DNA from: Aquirufa aurantiipilula
Lineage (GTDB): Bacteria > Bacteroidota > Bacteroidia > Cytophagales > Spirosomataceae
Direction of reading: 5' to 3'
Assembly (NCBI RefSeq): GCF_019923745.1
Contig: NZ_JAANOG010000005.1
Span: forward strand, 1-64,000
Length of the DNA: 64,000 bases
The translations under genes and the position numbers were made by a program. Below the pieces are notes generated by a model. That model was not told where the DNA came from and did no database searches. It was given only the letters and a program-made list of their open reading frames with translations. Of the stretch, positions 36,521-46,100 are shown piece by piece (position 1 is the first letter of the stretch; every line of letters begins with the position of its first letter).

Positions 36521-38083
36521 ATGCCTATCCAAAGCTACCCGCTATCTCAAATTGAAGCTTTCAGTTCTTTACTGTTGGACTATCTAGTCGAGGAACCCAA
36601 ATTAAAAAACTTATACCAAAATAGCCCGAAAATCACCGGCTTTAAAAATCAATTAGCTGATAAAAAATCATTTTCGATTAAGCATAGAAAAGTATTAGTA
36701 GAAGTGCTTCAAGATCAATATCAAAGTCTTGAAAACGCTCCGGCCATCGAAAAATTACTCGATGATCATACGTTTACTGTGACAACAGGCCATCAGCTCA
36801 ACCTAATGACTGGCCCTTTGTATGTCATCTATAAAATTGTTTCTACCATCAATTTGGCTAAACAATTAAAAGCAGAATACCCCGAATATCACTTTATTCC
36901 CGTTTATTGGATGGCAACTGAGGACCATGATTGGGATGAAATAAATCATGTGAATTTAAACCAAAAGACTTACACCTGGCAAACAGAACAACAAGGAGCT
37001 GTGGGTAGATTTAACTTGAATGGAATAAGTGATTTTCTTAGCTCTTTGCCATACTCATTGCCCATTTTCCAAAAAGCCTATACCCAAAGTTCAAGCTTAT
37101 CAGAAGCTGTTCGATGTTACATGCATGAACTTTTTGGTGCCGAAGGATTGGTCTGCTTGGATGCCGATGATGCCCGATTAAAATCACTTTTCCTTCCTAT
37201 GATGGAAGCTGACTTAGTAGACCAGGTGCATGAAACTTTGGTAGAAAAGCAAAACCAACATATAAATGAGTTGGGATATAAAACCCAGATCAATGCCCGT
37301 GGAATCAATTTATTTTATTTATTGGATGGCAGTAGAGAACGCATTGAAAAACAAGGAGATCATTACCAAGTATTGAATCAGGGCATTCGATTTAGCCTTG
37401 AAGAACTAAAAAACGAATTACAACTTCATCCGGAGAGATTTAGCCCAAATGTGGTGCTTCGCCCTCTTTACCAAGAGTGTATTTTACCCAATCTTGCTTA
37501 TTTAGGTGGGCCTGCTGAGGTAGCTTATTGGTTACAATTAAAAGGAATTTTCGACCATCATCAGATACCTTATCCAATAGTTTTACCTAGAAACTTTGCT
37601 TTACTTCTACCTTCTGTAGAGCAAAAAAGAGTGGAGAAATTAGGCATTCAAATCAGTGATTTATTCCTTCCAGAAGCATCGTTAGTCCGAAAATATGTGC
37701 TTGAAAATTCCGTGAATAGCTTAGATTTTAAGCAAGAAATAGAAGACGTTACTCCCATTTTAGAACAAATGGTTTTAAAAGCCAAACAAGTAGATCCTAC
37801 ACTAGAAGGCAGTATTTTGGCCGAAAGACAACGATGGATCAATGGTTTAGAACGCATGGCAAAAAAGTTAAAACGTGCAGAGGAAAGAAATCATGAAACA
37901 GCCATTCGCCAAATCCAACAAGTGAAAGAACGTCTTTTCCCACAGGGTCATTGGCAAGAAAGATACGATAACCTATTAGATTTTTACTTAGATAAGCCCC
38001 GTTTAATTCAGGACTTATTGGACAGTTTTGATCCATTAAATTTTGAACTTTACGTGATTCCTTTACAGTCTCCCAATGCCTGA
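36521..38083 (+). CDS. bshC: bacillithiol biosynthesis cysteine-adding enzyme
   Basis: Adds cysteine to glucosaminyl-malate, the last step to bacillithiol, the low-molecular-weight thiol of Firmicutes and many Bacteroidota. Family segments: TVTTGHQLNLMTGPLYVIYK, FIPVYWMATEDHDWDEINHV, LEGLVCLDADD-like GLVCLDADDARLKS, and LGGPAEVAYWLQLKGIF. 520 residues, normal. The overlap of 8 bases with mnmH and close cysE-cysM make one operon in which the later genes supply the cysteine. Confidence 0.94.
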   Translation: MPIQSYPLSQIEAFSSLLLDYLVEEPKLKNLYQNSPKITGFKNQLADKKSFSIKHRKVLVEVLQDQYQSLENAPAIEKLLDDHTFTVTTGHQLNLMTGPLYVIYKIVSTINLAKQLKAEYPEYHFIPVYWMATEDHDWDEINHVNLNQKTYTWQTEQQGAVGRFNLNGISDFLSSLPYSLPIFQKAYTQSSSLSEAVRCYMHELFGAEGLVCLDADDARLKSLFLPMMEADLVDQVHETLVEKQNQHINELGYKTQINARGINLFYLLDGSRERIEKQGDHYQVLNQGIRFSLEELKNELQLHPERFSPNVVLRPLYQECILPNLAYLGGPAEVAYWLQLKGIFDHHQIPYPIVLPRNFALLLPSVEQKRVEKLGIQISDLFLPEASLVRKYVLENSVNSLDFKQEIEDVTPILEQMVLKAKQVDPTLEGSILAERQRWINGLERMAKKLKRAEERNHETAIRQIQQVKERLFPQGHWQERYDNLLDFYLDKPRLIQDLLDSFDPLNFELYVIPLQSPNA

Positions 38084-39101
38084 AAAACTTAGCCCCTTGG
38101 ATTTTATTTCCGCTTCTGCAGAAGGGGTGATGTTAGATGTCCGTTCTCCTGGAGAATTTGAAAGAGCCCATATACCTGGTGCCATTTCATTCCCTATGTT
38201 CAATAATGAGGAAAGAGCGGCTGTGGGAACATGTTATAAAAAAGAGGGTAAAGATAAAGCTGTTGAATTAGGTCTATCGATCGTTGGACCCAAATTAGCT
38301 ACCTGGGTAAAATCAGCTAAAAAACTTTCTCAAGGAAAACCTGTATTGATTCATTGCTGGCGTGGCGGTATGCGCAGTGGAAGTATGGCCTGGTTACTGG
38401 AAACAGCTGGATTGCAGGTTAAATTACTGATAGGAGGTTATAAGGCCTACCGGCATTTGGTATTAAACTCATTGGCAAATCCCATTCCTTTACGAGTTTT
38501 GGGAGGCAAGACAGGCAGTGGAAAGACGGAAATATTATTAGAAATGAAAAAGCGAGGCTTTCAGGTCATTGATTTAGAAGGCATCGCTCATCATCGAGGT
38601 TCTGCTTTTGGTCATTTGGGATTAGCCCCTCAGCCAAGTAGTGAACATTTCGAAAATGTGCTTTTTCATGAATTATGCCAATTGGATTTACAAAAAACCA
38701 TTTGGGTGGAAGATGAAAGTAGACACATTGGTAAGGTATTCATGAATTTGGAATTTTATAACCAACTTCGGGATGCTCCCGTATTATTTTTGGATATTGA
38801 TGCCCAATATCGCTTACCCTATTTGGTCAAAGTATATGCACAATATCCTAAAGAGTTGTTAGCAGAAGCCATCGAAAAAATAAAGAAACGATTAGGTGGC
38901 CAACACTATCAAAAAGCCCTTGATTGTTTAGATTTGGGTGAATTTGAGGAAGTAGCAGCTATAACCTTACAGTATTATGATAAAGCATATTTACATGGAT
39001 TGGAACAAAGGAACTCTCAAAAAATCCACCGATTAGAGGTCCATTCCTTGGATACCCAAAAACAAGTAGATGCTATTTTACCACATTTAATGAACGCCTA
39101 A
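38076..39101 (+). CDS. mnmH: tRNA 2-selenouridine synthase
   Basis: Replaces sulfur by selenium in 2-thiouridine at the wobble base of some tRNAs, through a geranylated intermediate. Rhodanese domain at ~residue 8-130 with Cys94 (HCWRGGMRS), then a P-loop domain (GGKTGSGKT at 143-151). 341 residues, normal. No selD or other selenium gene is in the window, so selenophosphate supply cannot be judged. Starts within the end of bshC. Confidence 0.93.
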   Translation: MPEKLSPLDFISASAEGVMLDVRSPGEFERAHIPGAISFPMFNNEERAAVGTCYKKEGKDKAVELGLSIVGPKLATWVKSAKKLSQGKPVLIHCWRGGMRSGSMAWLLETAGLQVKLLIGGYKAYRHLVLNSLANPIPLRVLGGKTGSGKTEILLEMKKRGFQVIDLEGIAHHRGSAFGHLGLAPQPSSEHFENVLFHELCQLDLQKTIWVEDESRHIGKVFMNLEFYNQLRDAPVLFLDIDAQYRLPYLVKVYAQYPKELLAEAIEKIKKRLGGQHYQKALDCLDLGEFEEVAAITLQYYDKAYLHGLEQRNSQKIHRLEVHSLDTQKQVDAILPHLMNA

Positions 39102-39119
39102 AAAACTTAACCGAAGCAC

Positions 39120-39923
39120 ATGTTACCTTCCGAATTTTTAGATGCCATACTAGCTAAACACGAGCAAACTCGTGATTTCCCTGCTACTTCTGATATAAAA
39201 AAACTATTTACGAAGATTATTCTGACCCTTTTTCCTGAGCAAACGCGAAAGCATTTCTCTCAAAAGGAAGAATTGGTCGCTGTATGGGAAAGCATCGAAA
39301 ATGGATTGGAATCCATGTTACACTCGATGAAAAACGAATTGCCAACGGACCCTCATAGCTTAACCCAGGCCTATATGGCCCGTATTCCTCAGGTGTATGA
39401 TACCTTACTGACGGATGTAGAAGCTATGGTCAATGGAGACCCTGCAGCAAATACAGATTTTGAGGTAATTCGAACCTATCCAGGCTTTTATGCCATGGCT
39501 TTTTATCGCTTGGCTCATGAACTTTGTGCCTTGGGCGTTCCATTAATCCCTCGGATATTAACCGAATATGCACATTCTAAAACGGGTATTGACATCCACC
39601 CAGGTGCACGCATTGGCAAATACTTTTTTATGGACCATGGAACAGGAATTGTCATAGGAGAAACTTGCATCATCGGGGAACGCGTGAAAATTTACCAAGG
39701 TGTAACTTTAGGGGCATTATCGGTCGACAAAAGCATGGCATCTACCAAAAGACATCCTACCATAGAGGATGATGTGGTGATCTATTCTGGTGCCACAATC
39801 CTAGGTGGTGATACAACCGTAGGAAGAAATTCAGTTATCGGAGGAAACGTTTGGCTAACTAGAAGTGTGGCCCCCAATACCAAAATATACCATCAAGAAA
39901 ATACAAAAGTAATCTTAGACTAA
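39120..39923 (+). CDS. cysE: serine O-acetyltransferase
   Basis: Acetylates serine with acetyl-CoA, first step of cysteine synthesis. N-terminal helical domain (~1-140), then the left-handed beta-helix with hexapeptide repeats: IDIHPGARIGKYFFMDHGTG, IGETCIIGERVKIYQGVTLG. Catalytic His in DHGTG. 267 residues, the longer EpsC-type form. Stop lies 1 base before cysM, whose product uses O-acetylserine. Confidence 0.94.
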   Translation: MLPSEFLDAILAKHEQTRDFPATSDIKKLFTKIILTLFPEQTRKHFSQKEELVAVWESIENGLESMLHSMKNELPTDPHSLTQAYMARIPQVYDTLLTDVEAMVNGDPAANTDFEVIRTYPGFYAMAFYRLAHELCALGVPLIPRILTEYAHSKTGIDIHPGARIGKYFFMDHGTGIVIGETCIIGERVKIYQGVTLGALSVDKSMASTKRHPTIEDDVVIYSGATILGGDTTVGRNSVIGGNVWLTRSVAPNTKIYHQENTKVILD

Positions 39924-39924
39924 C

Positions 39925-40800
39925 ATGAGCACGCTATTAGACTTAGTTGGGAATACCCCTTTGGTAGAATTAAATAAATTGCACAGCAATAAAAATGTGC
40001 GCATTTATGGTAAGCTTGAAGGTAACAATCCTGGGGGTTCAGTAAAAGATCGGGCGGCGAAAAACATGATTGAGTCGGCGCTTAAACGAGGAGATATACA
40101 ACCCGGTATGAAGCTCATAGAGGCTACCTCTGGAAACACAGGTATTGCCTTAGCCATGATTGCTTGCTTGTATCAATTGGAAATTGAATTAGCTATGCCC
40201 GCAAATTCTACGCGTGAGCGAGTGCTAACGATGGAAGCGTTTGGAGCGAAAGTTACCCTAACCAAAAGTATAGAAGAAGCTAGAGATTATGCCGTGGCTA
40301 AGGCTGCCACAGGTGAATATATTCTATTAAATCAATTCGAAAATCCCGATAATTATTTGGCCCACTACAAAAGCACGGGTCCAGAAATTTATCGAGATAC
40401 ACAGGGAGAAATTACTCATTTTGTAAGTTCAATGGGTACCACAGGTACTATCATGGGAACTTCCATGTTTTTAAAAGAGCAAAATCCCAACATTCAAATA
40501 GTCGGTTGCCAGCCTACTGAGGGTTCTTCCATACCAGGGATTCGTCGCTGGCCTGAAGCTTACCGTCCAAAAATTTACCAACCTGAACGTGTAGACCGTA
40601 TCATGGACATCTCTGAAGATGAGGCTGTGGCTATGACTAGAAAACTAGCTAAAATAGAAGGGGTTTTTGGAGGTATGAGCAGTGGTGGAGCAGTAGCTGC
40701 CAGTATTCGTTTGGCCGAGGAATTAAAGGAAGGAGTCATTGTTTGCATTATATGCGATCGAGGTGACCGATACCTTTCCAGTAATCTATTTGGAGAGTAA
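39925..40800 (+). CDS. cysM: cysteine synthase B
   Basis: PLP enzyme making cysteine from O-acetylserine and sulfide (or thiosulfate). PLP Lys41 in GGSVKDRAAKNM, substrate loop EATSGNTGIALAM, phosphate-binding SSMGTTGTIMG. At 291 residues and with the GSSIPGIRRWPEAYRPKIYQ segment it is of the CysM rather than CysK type. Last gene of the thiol operon; overlaps the convergent lipoprotein gene by 15 bases. Confidence 0.94.
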   Translation: MSTLLDLVGNTPLVELNKLHSNKNVRIYGKLEGNNPGGSVKDRAAKNMIESALKRGDIQPGMKLIEATSGNTGIALAMIACLYQLEIELAMPANSTRERVLTMEAFGAKVTLTKSIEEARDYAVAKAATGEYILLNQFENPDNYLAHYKSTGPEIYRDTQGEITHFVSSMGTTGTIMGTSMFLKEQNPNIQIVGCQPTEGSSIPGIRRWPEAYRPKIYQPERVDRIMDISEDEAVAMTRKLAKIEGVFGGMSSGGAVAASIRLAEELKEGVIVCIICDRGDRYLSSNLFGE

Positions 40801-41361
40801 TACTCCCAAAAGCTTATAATGCGTGGGTTTCCCCCAGCGCAATTTTTGACTTCCTTCAATGTAATATGTTTGCACATGGCCGTCTGAAAAAGTCATGTGC
40901 ATGTTTTTGCTGGTTTCAAATAGGAAATTTTTTTGAGATACCTCAATCTCCACTCGAGTAGGTCTGTTGAGTTCATCCATATGAACCATGAATTTCTTAA
41001 CTGGCAAACTCTCTCCTAATTTCAAGGAATACCAAATCAAATCAGGTTCTGAAAGATTATCATAGCTTTTTTCAAAGGCTGGTTTATTCAAATCAGCTTC
41101 TAAGAAAAGTGACCATTCTTTATTCCAATCTATATCAGACACCACTTTTACTTCTTTAACTCCGTCCAAAAATACGGTTTTATGTACTTTAGGCTTAGTT
41201 AATTCAAACGATTTAATGTGAGAATTGAGTAAGTCCGCCCAAGCGAAATAGGTGTTTTTGGGACTCGTATTTGCCGTATCAGCACATGAAATAAATAATA
41301 AGCCTGTCAATAAACAGAATAATGGTACAAATTGACGGGTATATAAATTAGAGTTTCTCAA
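40786..41361 (-). CDS. lipoprotein of unknown function
   Basis: Not recognised. Lipoprotein signal peptide with lipobox LFISC (Cys26). The rest is a soluble, probably beta-rich domain with KTVFLDGVKEVKVVSDIDWN and a C-terminal EVSQKNFLFETSKNMHMTFS, SDGHVQTYYIEGSQK. 191 residues. Single gene, converging on cysM with a 15-base overlap. Likely faces the periplasm. Confidence 0.75.
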   Translation of the reverse strand: MRNSNLYTRQFVPLFCLLTGLLFISCADTANTSPKNTYFAWADLLNSHIKSFELTKPKVHKTVFLDGVKEVKVVSDIDWNKEWSLFLEADLNKPAFEKSYDNLSEPDLIWYSLKLGESLPVKKFMVHMDELNRPTRVEIEVSQKNFLFETSKNMHMTFSDGHVQTYYIEGSQKLRWGKPTHYKLLGVLLSK

Positions 41362-41418
41362 AACAAGAACGTTGTTTGATGGTGGTATAAAGGTACGGAT
41401 AATCCCTAAATATGAAAT

Positions 41419-41447
41419 AGAAAAGCCGGCTTTTGAAAAACCGGCTT
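41419..41447 (-). terminator. probable terminator of the XRE gene
   Basis: Stem AAGCCGG/CCGGCTT (41423-41429 with 41441-41447), then a short, broken T-run on the minus strand, 15 bases past the XRE gene stop. Moderate strength. Confidence 0.6.
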
Positions 41448-41461
41448 ATTCTGGATATTGT

Positions 41462-41668
41462 TCAACTGGCCATCACTTCTTCCAAAGGAATTTTGAGCAC
41501 TTTGGTCAATTGAAAAATCTTAGTCGCGTTAGGATAATGTTTACCAGATTCCCAATAATTGTAAGCGCTTTGGCTTACTCCTACTGCACTGGCGACTTGT
41601 TGTTGGGTGAGTTGCAAAGATTGCCTTGATTTGATCAAAGCCACAGAGAATAAATGTTTGGTTTTCAT
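41462..41668 (-). CDS. XRE-family helix-turn-helix regulator
   Basis: 68-residue Cro/C1-type DNA-binding protein: IKSRQSLQLTQQQVASAVGV is helix 1-3 and SQSAYNYWESGKHYPNATKI the recognition part. No extra domain, so no sensing part is visible. Monocistronic with its own promoter and terminator. A TTCAA-N10-TTGAA palindrome overlaps its -7 element, which suggests autorepression; targets elsewhere are unknown. Confidence 0.85.
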   Translation of the reverse strand: MKTKHLFSVALIKSRQSLQLTQQQVASAVGVSQSAYNYWESGKHYPNATKIFQLTKVLKIPLEEVMAS

Positions 41669-41698
41669 ACTATTAATTGGTTAGGTGATACTTATTAA

Positions 41699-41732
41699 TT
41701 CAAATGTTTCGAATTGAAGTATAATTTACAAA
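41699..41732 (-). promoter_or_regulatory. promoter with possible operator of the XRE gene
   Basis: On the minus strand TTTG (41732-41729), 20 bases, then AACATTTG (41708-41701), near the consensus TAnnTTTG. Inverted half-sites TTCAA (41699-41703) and TTGAA (41714-41718) straddle the -7 element. Confidence 0.45.
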
Positions 41733-41837
41733 TGCCATCAAAAAAAATATCCTATTTTATGATTTTTTTGATATTGGCCCTACTTATTATGCAAAAATAT
41801 AGCCTGAAAAGAGAATTTCAGGCTTAGTAGTAAAATC

Positions 41838-41870
41838 AAAAAAAAGGCCTGTGTCAAAAGATCACAGGCC
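41838..41870 (-). terminator. terminator of the amidohydrolase operon
   Basis: Perfect stem GGCCTGTG/CACAGGCC (41846-41853 with 41863-41870), 9-base loop, T8 on the minus strand. Lies 6 bases after the stop of the 432-residue amidohydrolase. A second hairpin AGCCTGAAA/TTTCAGGCT (41801-41824) follows. Confidence 0.9.
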
Positions 41871-41876
41871 CGATCA

Positions 41877-43175
41877 TTACTTGATTTGATATTTATATTT
41901 ATAGCGCTCAAACAATTGAGTATGTTTGTTTTGTAAATCTACCGCTCGACCTTGGATAAAAGCATGGCTCAAAACACTGGATTTCATATCCAATAAATCA
42001 CCTTGGCAAATTAGGATATTGGCATCTTTTCCATTTTCGATACTCCCTGTTCTCTTATCTATTCCCAAAATCTTAGCAGGATTGAGCGTGATAACCTGTA
42101 GTGCCTCCTCTTTTGTCAAACCATAAGCTGCTAAAGTTCCTGCCATAAAAGGCAAATTCCGTTGTTGGGTATAACCGTCACCAGAATCTTGACTAATACT
42201 AACCAAAACGCCTGCTTTATATAACATGGCACCCGTTTTATATGGTTGATCCACAGCATCATCCTCCGTAGCAGGTAAACTATGTGGCTCTGAAAGAATC
42301 ACACTCACTTGATTTTCCTTCAAAATATCGGCTATCATCCAACTATCTGCCCCACCTGCAATCACCAATTTGAAATTGAATTCCTTATTCAACTCGATGG
42401 CGGCCAACATTTCCTTGACTAAATCACAATGAATGTACAAAGATTGACTACGATCAAATAGGCCCTTCACCGCTTCAAATTTCAAATTAACTTCAGCATG
42501 AGTCTTTTCATTTAAATAAGCTTTCGCTTCTCTAAAGAAGCCTTTGGCCTGTTCAATTCTCGCCAATCCTGCCCTTACAGGATCACCTCCAGGTAAATTT
42601 CCACGACGCGTATTACTTGGGCGATTAATTAGAGCAGGCATAGTCATATGAATCCCCTCGTCAACCAAATAAGCTGCATCTTCCCAGTTCCAAGCATCCA
42701 ATTGGACAACGCTTGAGCTTCCTGAAATTAAACCTCCCTGAGGAACGATCTGCGCCAATAAAACACCGTTGGTACGTAAAGTATTGATTACTTTACTATC
42801 TGTATTGTAGGCCACCAATGAACGAACATTGGGATGAATATCCCCTAATTCAACGTAGTCTACGGTTGCTCGGGTAGAACTAACTTCTACCAAACCTAAA
42901 TTAGTATTGGGAGCAATGATTCCTGGATAGATGTGCTTACCAGTAGCATCGATGTGTTCCACATCAGCTCCTAAACTAGGATTTGACGTTTCAATTTTCA
43001 TTTTCCCCTTTTCAATGATCAAATTACTTTTCTCAATCACTTGGCCATTTCCTACGTGAATGCTTGCTCCAGTAATGACAATTTTCTTTGTCTGTGCAGG
43101 AGACGGGTGCATGGTTTCCTGAGCCTGAAGCCCTAGGGAAATCATACTAAGTATAGCTATGAATATTTTTTTCAT
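41877..43175 (-). CDS. amidohydrolase-fold protein, metal motif lost
   Basis: Signal peptide (~residue 1-18, SMISLGLQAQ) followed by an amidohydrolase superfamily fold: ITGASIHVGNGQVIEKSNLI at the start and EEALQVITLNPAKILGIDKR near the end. The first metal motif HxH, expected after GKHIYPGII, reads APNTNLG, so the two His are Asn. Later pieces (IHCDLV, EPHSLPATED, ISQDSG) keep a few His. 432 residues. Eleven bases downstream of the 1001-residue homologue. Probably binds or assists rather than hydrolyses, or uses other ligands; not certain. Confidence 0.85.
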   Translation of the reverse strand: MKKIFIAILSMISLGLQAQETMHPSPAQTKKIVITGASIHVGNGQVIEKSNLIIEKGKMKIETSNPSLGADVEHIDATGKHIYPGIIAPNTNLGLVEVSSTRATVDYVELGDIHPNVRSLVAYNTDSKVINTLRTNGVLLAQIVPQGGLISGSSSVVQLDAWNWEDAAYLVDEGIHMTMPALINRPSNTRRGNLPGGDPVRAGLARIEQAKGFFREAKAYLNEKTHAEVNLKFEAVKGLFDRSQSLYIHCDLVKEMLAAIELNKEFNFKLVIAGGADSWMIADILKENQVSVILSEPHSLPATEDDAVDQPYKTGAMLYKAGVLVSISQDSGDGYTQQRNLPFMAGTLAAYGLTKEEALQVITLNPAKILGIDKRTGSIENGKDANILICQGDLLDMKSSVLSHAFIQGRAVDLQNKHTQLFERYKYKYQIK

Positions 43176-43186
43176 GTTGATGTCGA

Positions 43187-46100
43187 TTAATTTTCAGTCA
43201 ATACCATGCGTGATTGGATACGCTCCCAAAGACTTTTGTCGTGTTGGTGATCTTCTTCGCAATTATTCAATTCCTTGAAAGTGGGTGCCGCCGGGCGAGT
43301 ACTTGCTCCTCCTTTTTTAGCATTTGCCATTTTTTGAACCAAACGCTGTTTCTCAGCTTTCAAATTAGCTTGTAATGTAGCGTCCAATTCGCGGTCAAAT
43401 ACAATCATGCCATCCACTATCGTCTTTTCAGATTTGGCATAAATGCTTAAAGGATGTGCCGACCAAAGTACTAAATCCGCATCCTTCCCTTCCTTAATAC
43501 TGCCTACACGGTCAGCCACATGCAGCATTTTAGCTGGATTCAATGTGACCATTTTCAAAGCATCTTCCTCACTCATACCTGCATATTTCACGGACTTCGC
43601 AGCTTCTTGATTCAATCGACGAGCCATTTCAGCATCATCCGAATTGATGGCTACATTAACCCCATTTTTCTGCATTAAAAAGGCATTTTGAGGAATGGCA
43701 TCCAGAACTTCCATTTTATAATTCCACCAATCACTGAAAGTAGAAGCATTAGCCCCATGCTGTTTCATTTTGTCTGCTACTTTATAGCCTTCCAAAATGT
43801 GGGTAAACGTGTTTACGGAGAAATTAAAGCTTTCTGCCACTTTCATCATGGAATTAATTTCACTCTGCACATAGGAGTGACAGGTGATGAATCGCTTTTT
43901 ATTTAGAATTTCCAATAAGGTTTCCAATTCCAAATCAATTCGCTTGCCTGGTCCTAATTTTTCATATTCTCTAGCGCGGGTAAATGCATCTACCAAAACT
44001 TGCTCCACGCCCATTCTAGTATCTGGAAAACGGTTGTTGCTTGTATTATAAGAACGTTTCACATTTTCTCCCAAAGCGAATTTGATGAAAGGATCCCAAT
44101 TGGCAAACTTCATTTGCTCCGCATTTTGTCCCCAACGAAACTTAATTAATTGGGTTTGACCACCTATGGTATTACAACTTCCATGTAAAATATGACTACT
44201 AGTCACGCCTCCGCTTAATTGTCTGTAAATGTCCACATCTTCTGGGTCAATCACATCGGCTACTCGCACCTCAGCGGTTACTGACTGGGAACATTCATTT
44301 ATGCCTCCAGCAGCAGCCACGTGTGAATGCTCATCAATGATTCCTGCAGTAACATGCTTATTGGTTCCATCGATTACTTTAGCTGAAGCATCTTTAAGGT
44401 TTTTCCCTACTGAAACGATTTTCCCATTCTTCACCAAAACATCCGTTTCTTTCAGAATTCCTTGTTTTTCATTGGTCCAAACTGTGGTATTTTTAATCAA
44501 AATAGTTTCTTGTTTTGGCATACTTTTTTGGCCAAATCCATTGAAAGGGTACACCAAAGCACCTAAGGCTTCCTCTTCTGCTTTCTTTTCCTTTTTATCT
44601 GATTTACTTTCTTCCGAAGCACCCTCACGAGTTGCTTTCCAACTAACCCAATCCCCTGAAGCTAATTGTCCTGTTCCTAACCAATTGGCACCTTGCTGTG
44701 TTCCTGTCAAACGAACACGTTTTCCAGCTTCACCTTTTTTAGAGAATACTAAATTGACCAATTGATCTTTTTGGCTCAGTTCTACCTGAATGGTATCAGC
44801 ACCTTGTAAAGTTGCTTTAAAATCTGCTTTAACCACTAAGGTATATTTCTCTGAGCCTAATTGAAATGCATATTTCCCTGATAGATTGGACCAAGCATCT
44901 ATTTGTACTCCATAACCATTTCCTTGTACCCAGTTTTCCACAATTTGTGTTTTATCTTGGAAAATAGGACCAGTAGTTATGAGAAAATTCGCCAATTTCC
45001 CTGCTTCCAAAGTTCCAACCTGATCCGCAACACCTAAAAGCTGCGCTGGACTTGTGGTTAGTGCATCCATTGCTCTTTGCTCGGAAAGTCCCATTTGAAT
45101 GGCCTTTTTCAAGTTTGTTAAGAAAGACGTTGACTCTTTCAATCCATGTGCAGTGATAGCAAATGGAATTCCCGCCTTTTCGAAAGTAGCTGGATTAGTT
45201 GGGGCTAATTCCCAATGCTTTAATTCGGCCACGTTAACAAAACGGGCATCAGTAGGGTCTTCCAAATCCATCGCTTGAGGAAAAGCCAAGGGCAAAATGA
45301 AGCTTGCTTTTGTTGACTTAATATCTTCAATTCGTTGGTATTCATCACCAGCCGCCTTAATGATATATTGTACCCCAAATTCATCTCCAATTTTATCAGC
45401 ACGTAAGACAGACCATTTATCACTTACTTCAAAAATTTGAGGCAAGGATAAGTTCTCATTAAAGGATGATAAACTCAAATTAACTCCTTCCTTAGATGGT
45501 TTCGATTTATACCATTTGGCATCCAAGAAATTCTGCCTGAGTAGAGCCACACTCCCCATCAGCGAGGTTGGATAATCTTGGGTAGACGAGCCTTTGCTGA
45601 ATGAATAATGAGCAGAGGCTTTTTCTTTTAGAATTACTAAATTCTCTTTCTGATTGGCTAAGGTAACAAGGGTCCCCGCTCCTCTTGAAATTCCATCCAT
45701 TTGGTGAGTTAAAACAACACCAAAACCTGATTGTCTTAATTCTTTAGCTTTAGTCTCATTCACATTGAACATTTTCACATGAGCCAATTCCGATTTCAAA
45801 GCCTGATTCCATGAATAGGGACCTTTGGTATTGGAGAGCATCTGAGAAGGACTACGAAAATTTGAACCACCACTTCCCATGGCAGGAGTTCCATAGTCAC
45901 TGTACATATCTATAAATGAAGGATAGATATATTTACCTTGACAATCTAAAACGACCGCTTCTTTTGGAATAGCAATATTGCTTCCTACTTGTTCAATCTT
46001 TCCCTGACGAATAATTAGTGTAGCATCAGTTAGCGTTGTTTTAGAATCCTTCACGATGGTCGCATGCGTAAAGGCATAATATCCCTGTCGGGGATTGGCA

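Noticed and set aside
40780-40805. Hairpin between cysM and the lipoprotein gene as terminator
   Set aside because: The GGAGAGTAATACTCCC symmetry is short, lies inside both coding ends, and has no T-run.
44229-44765. 178-codon plus-strand frame inside the tandem amidohydrolase gene
   Set aside because: Complement of a well-supported coding region; composition is that of a shadow frame.
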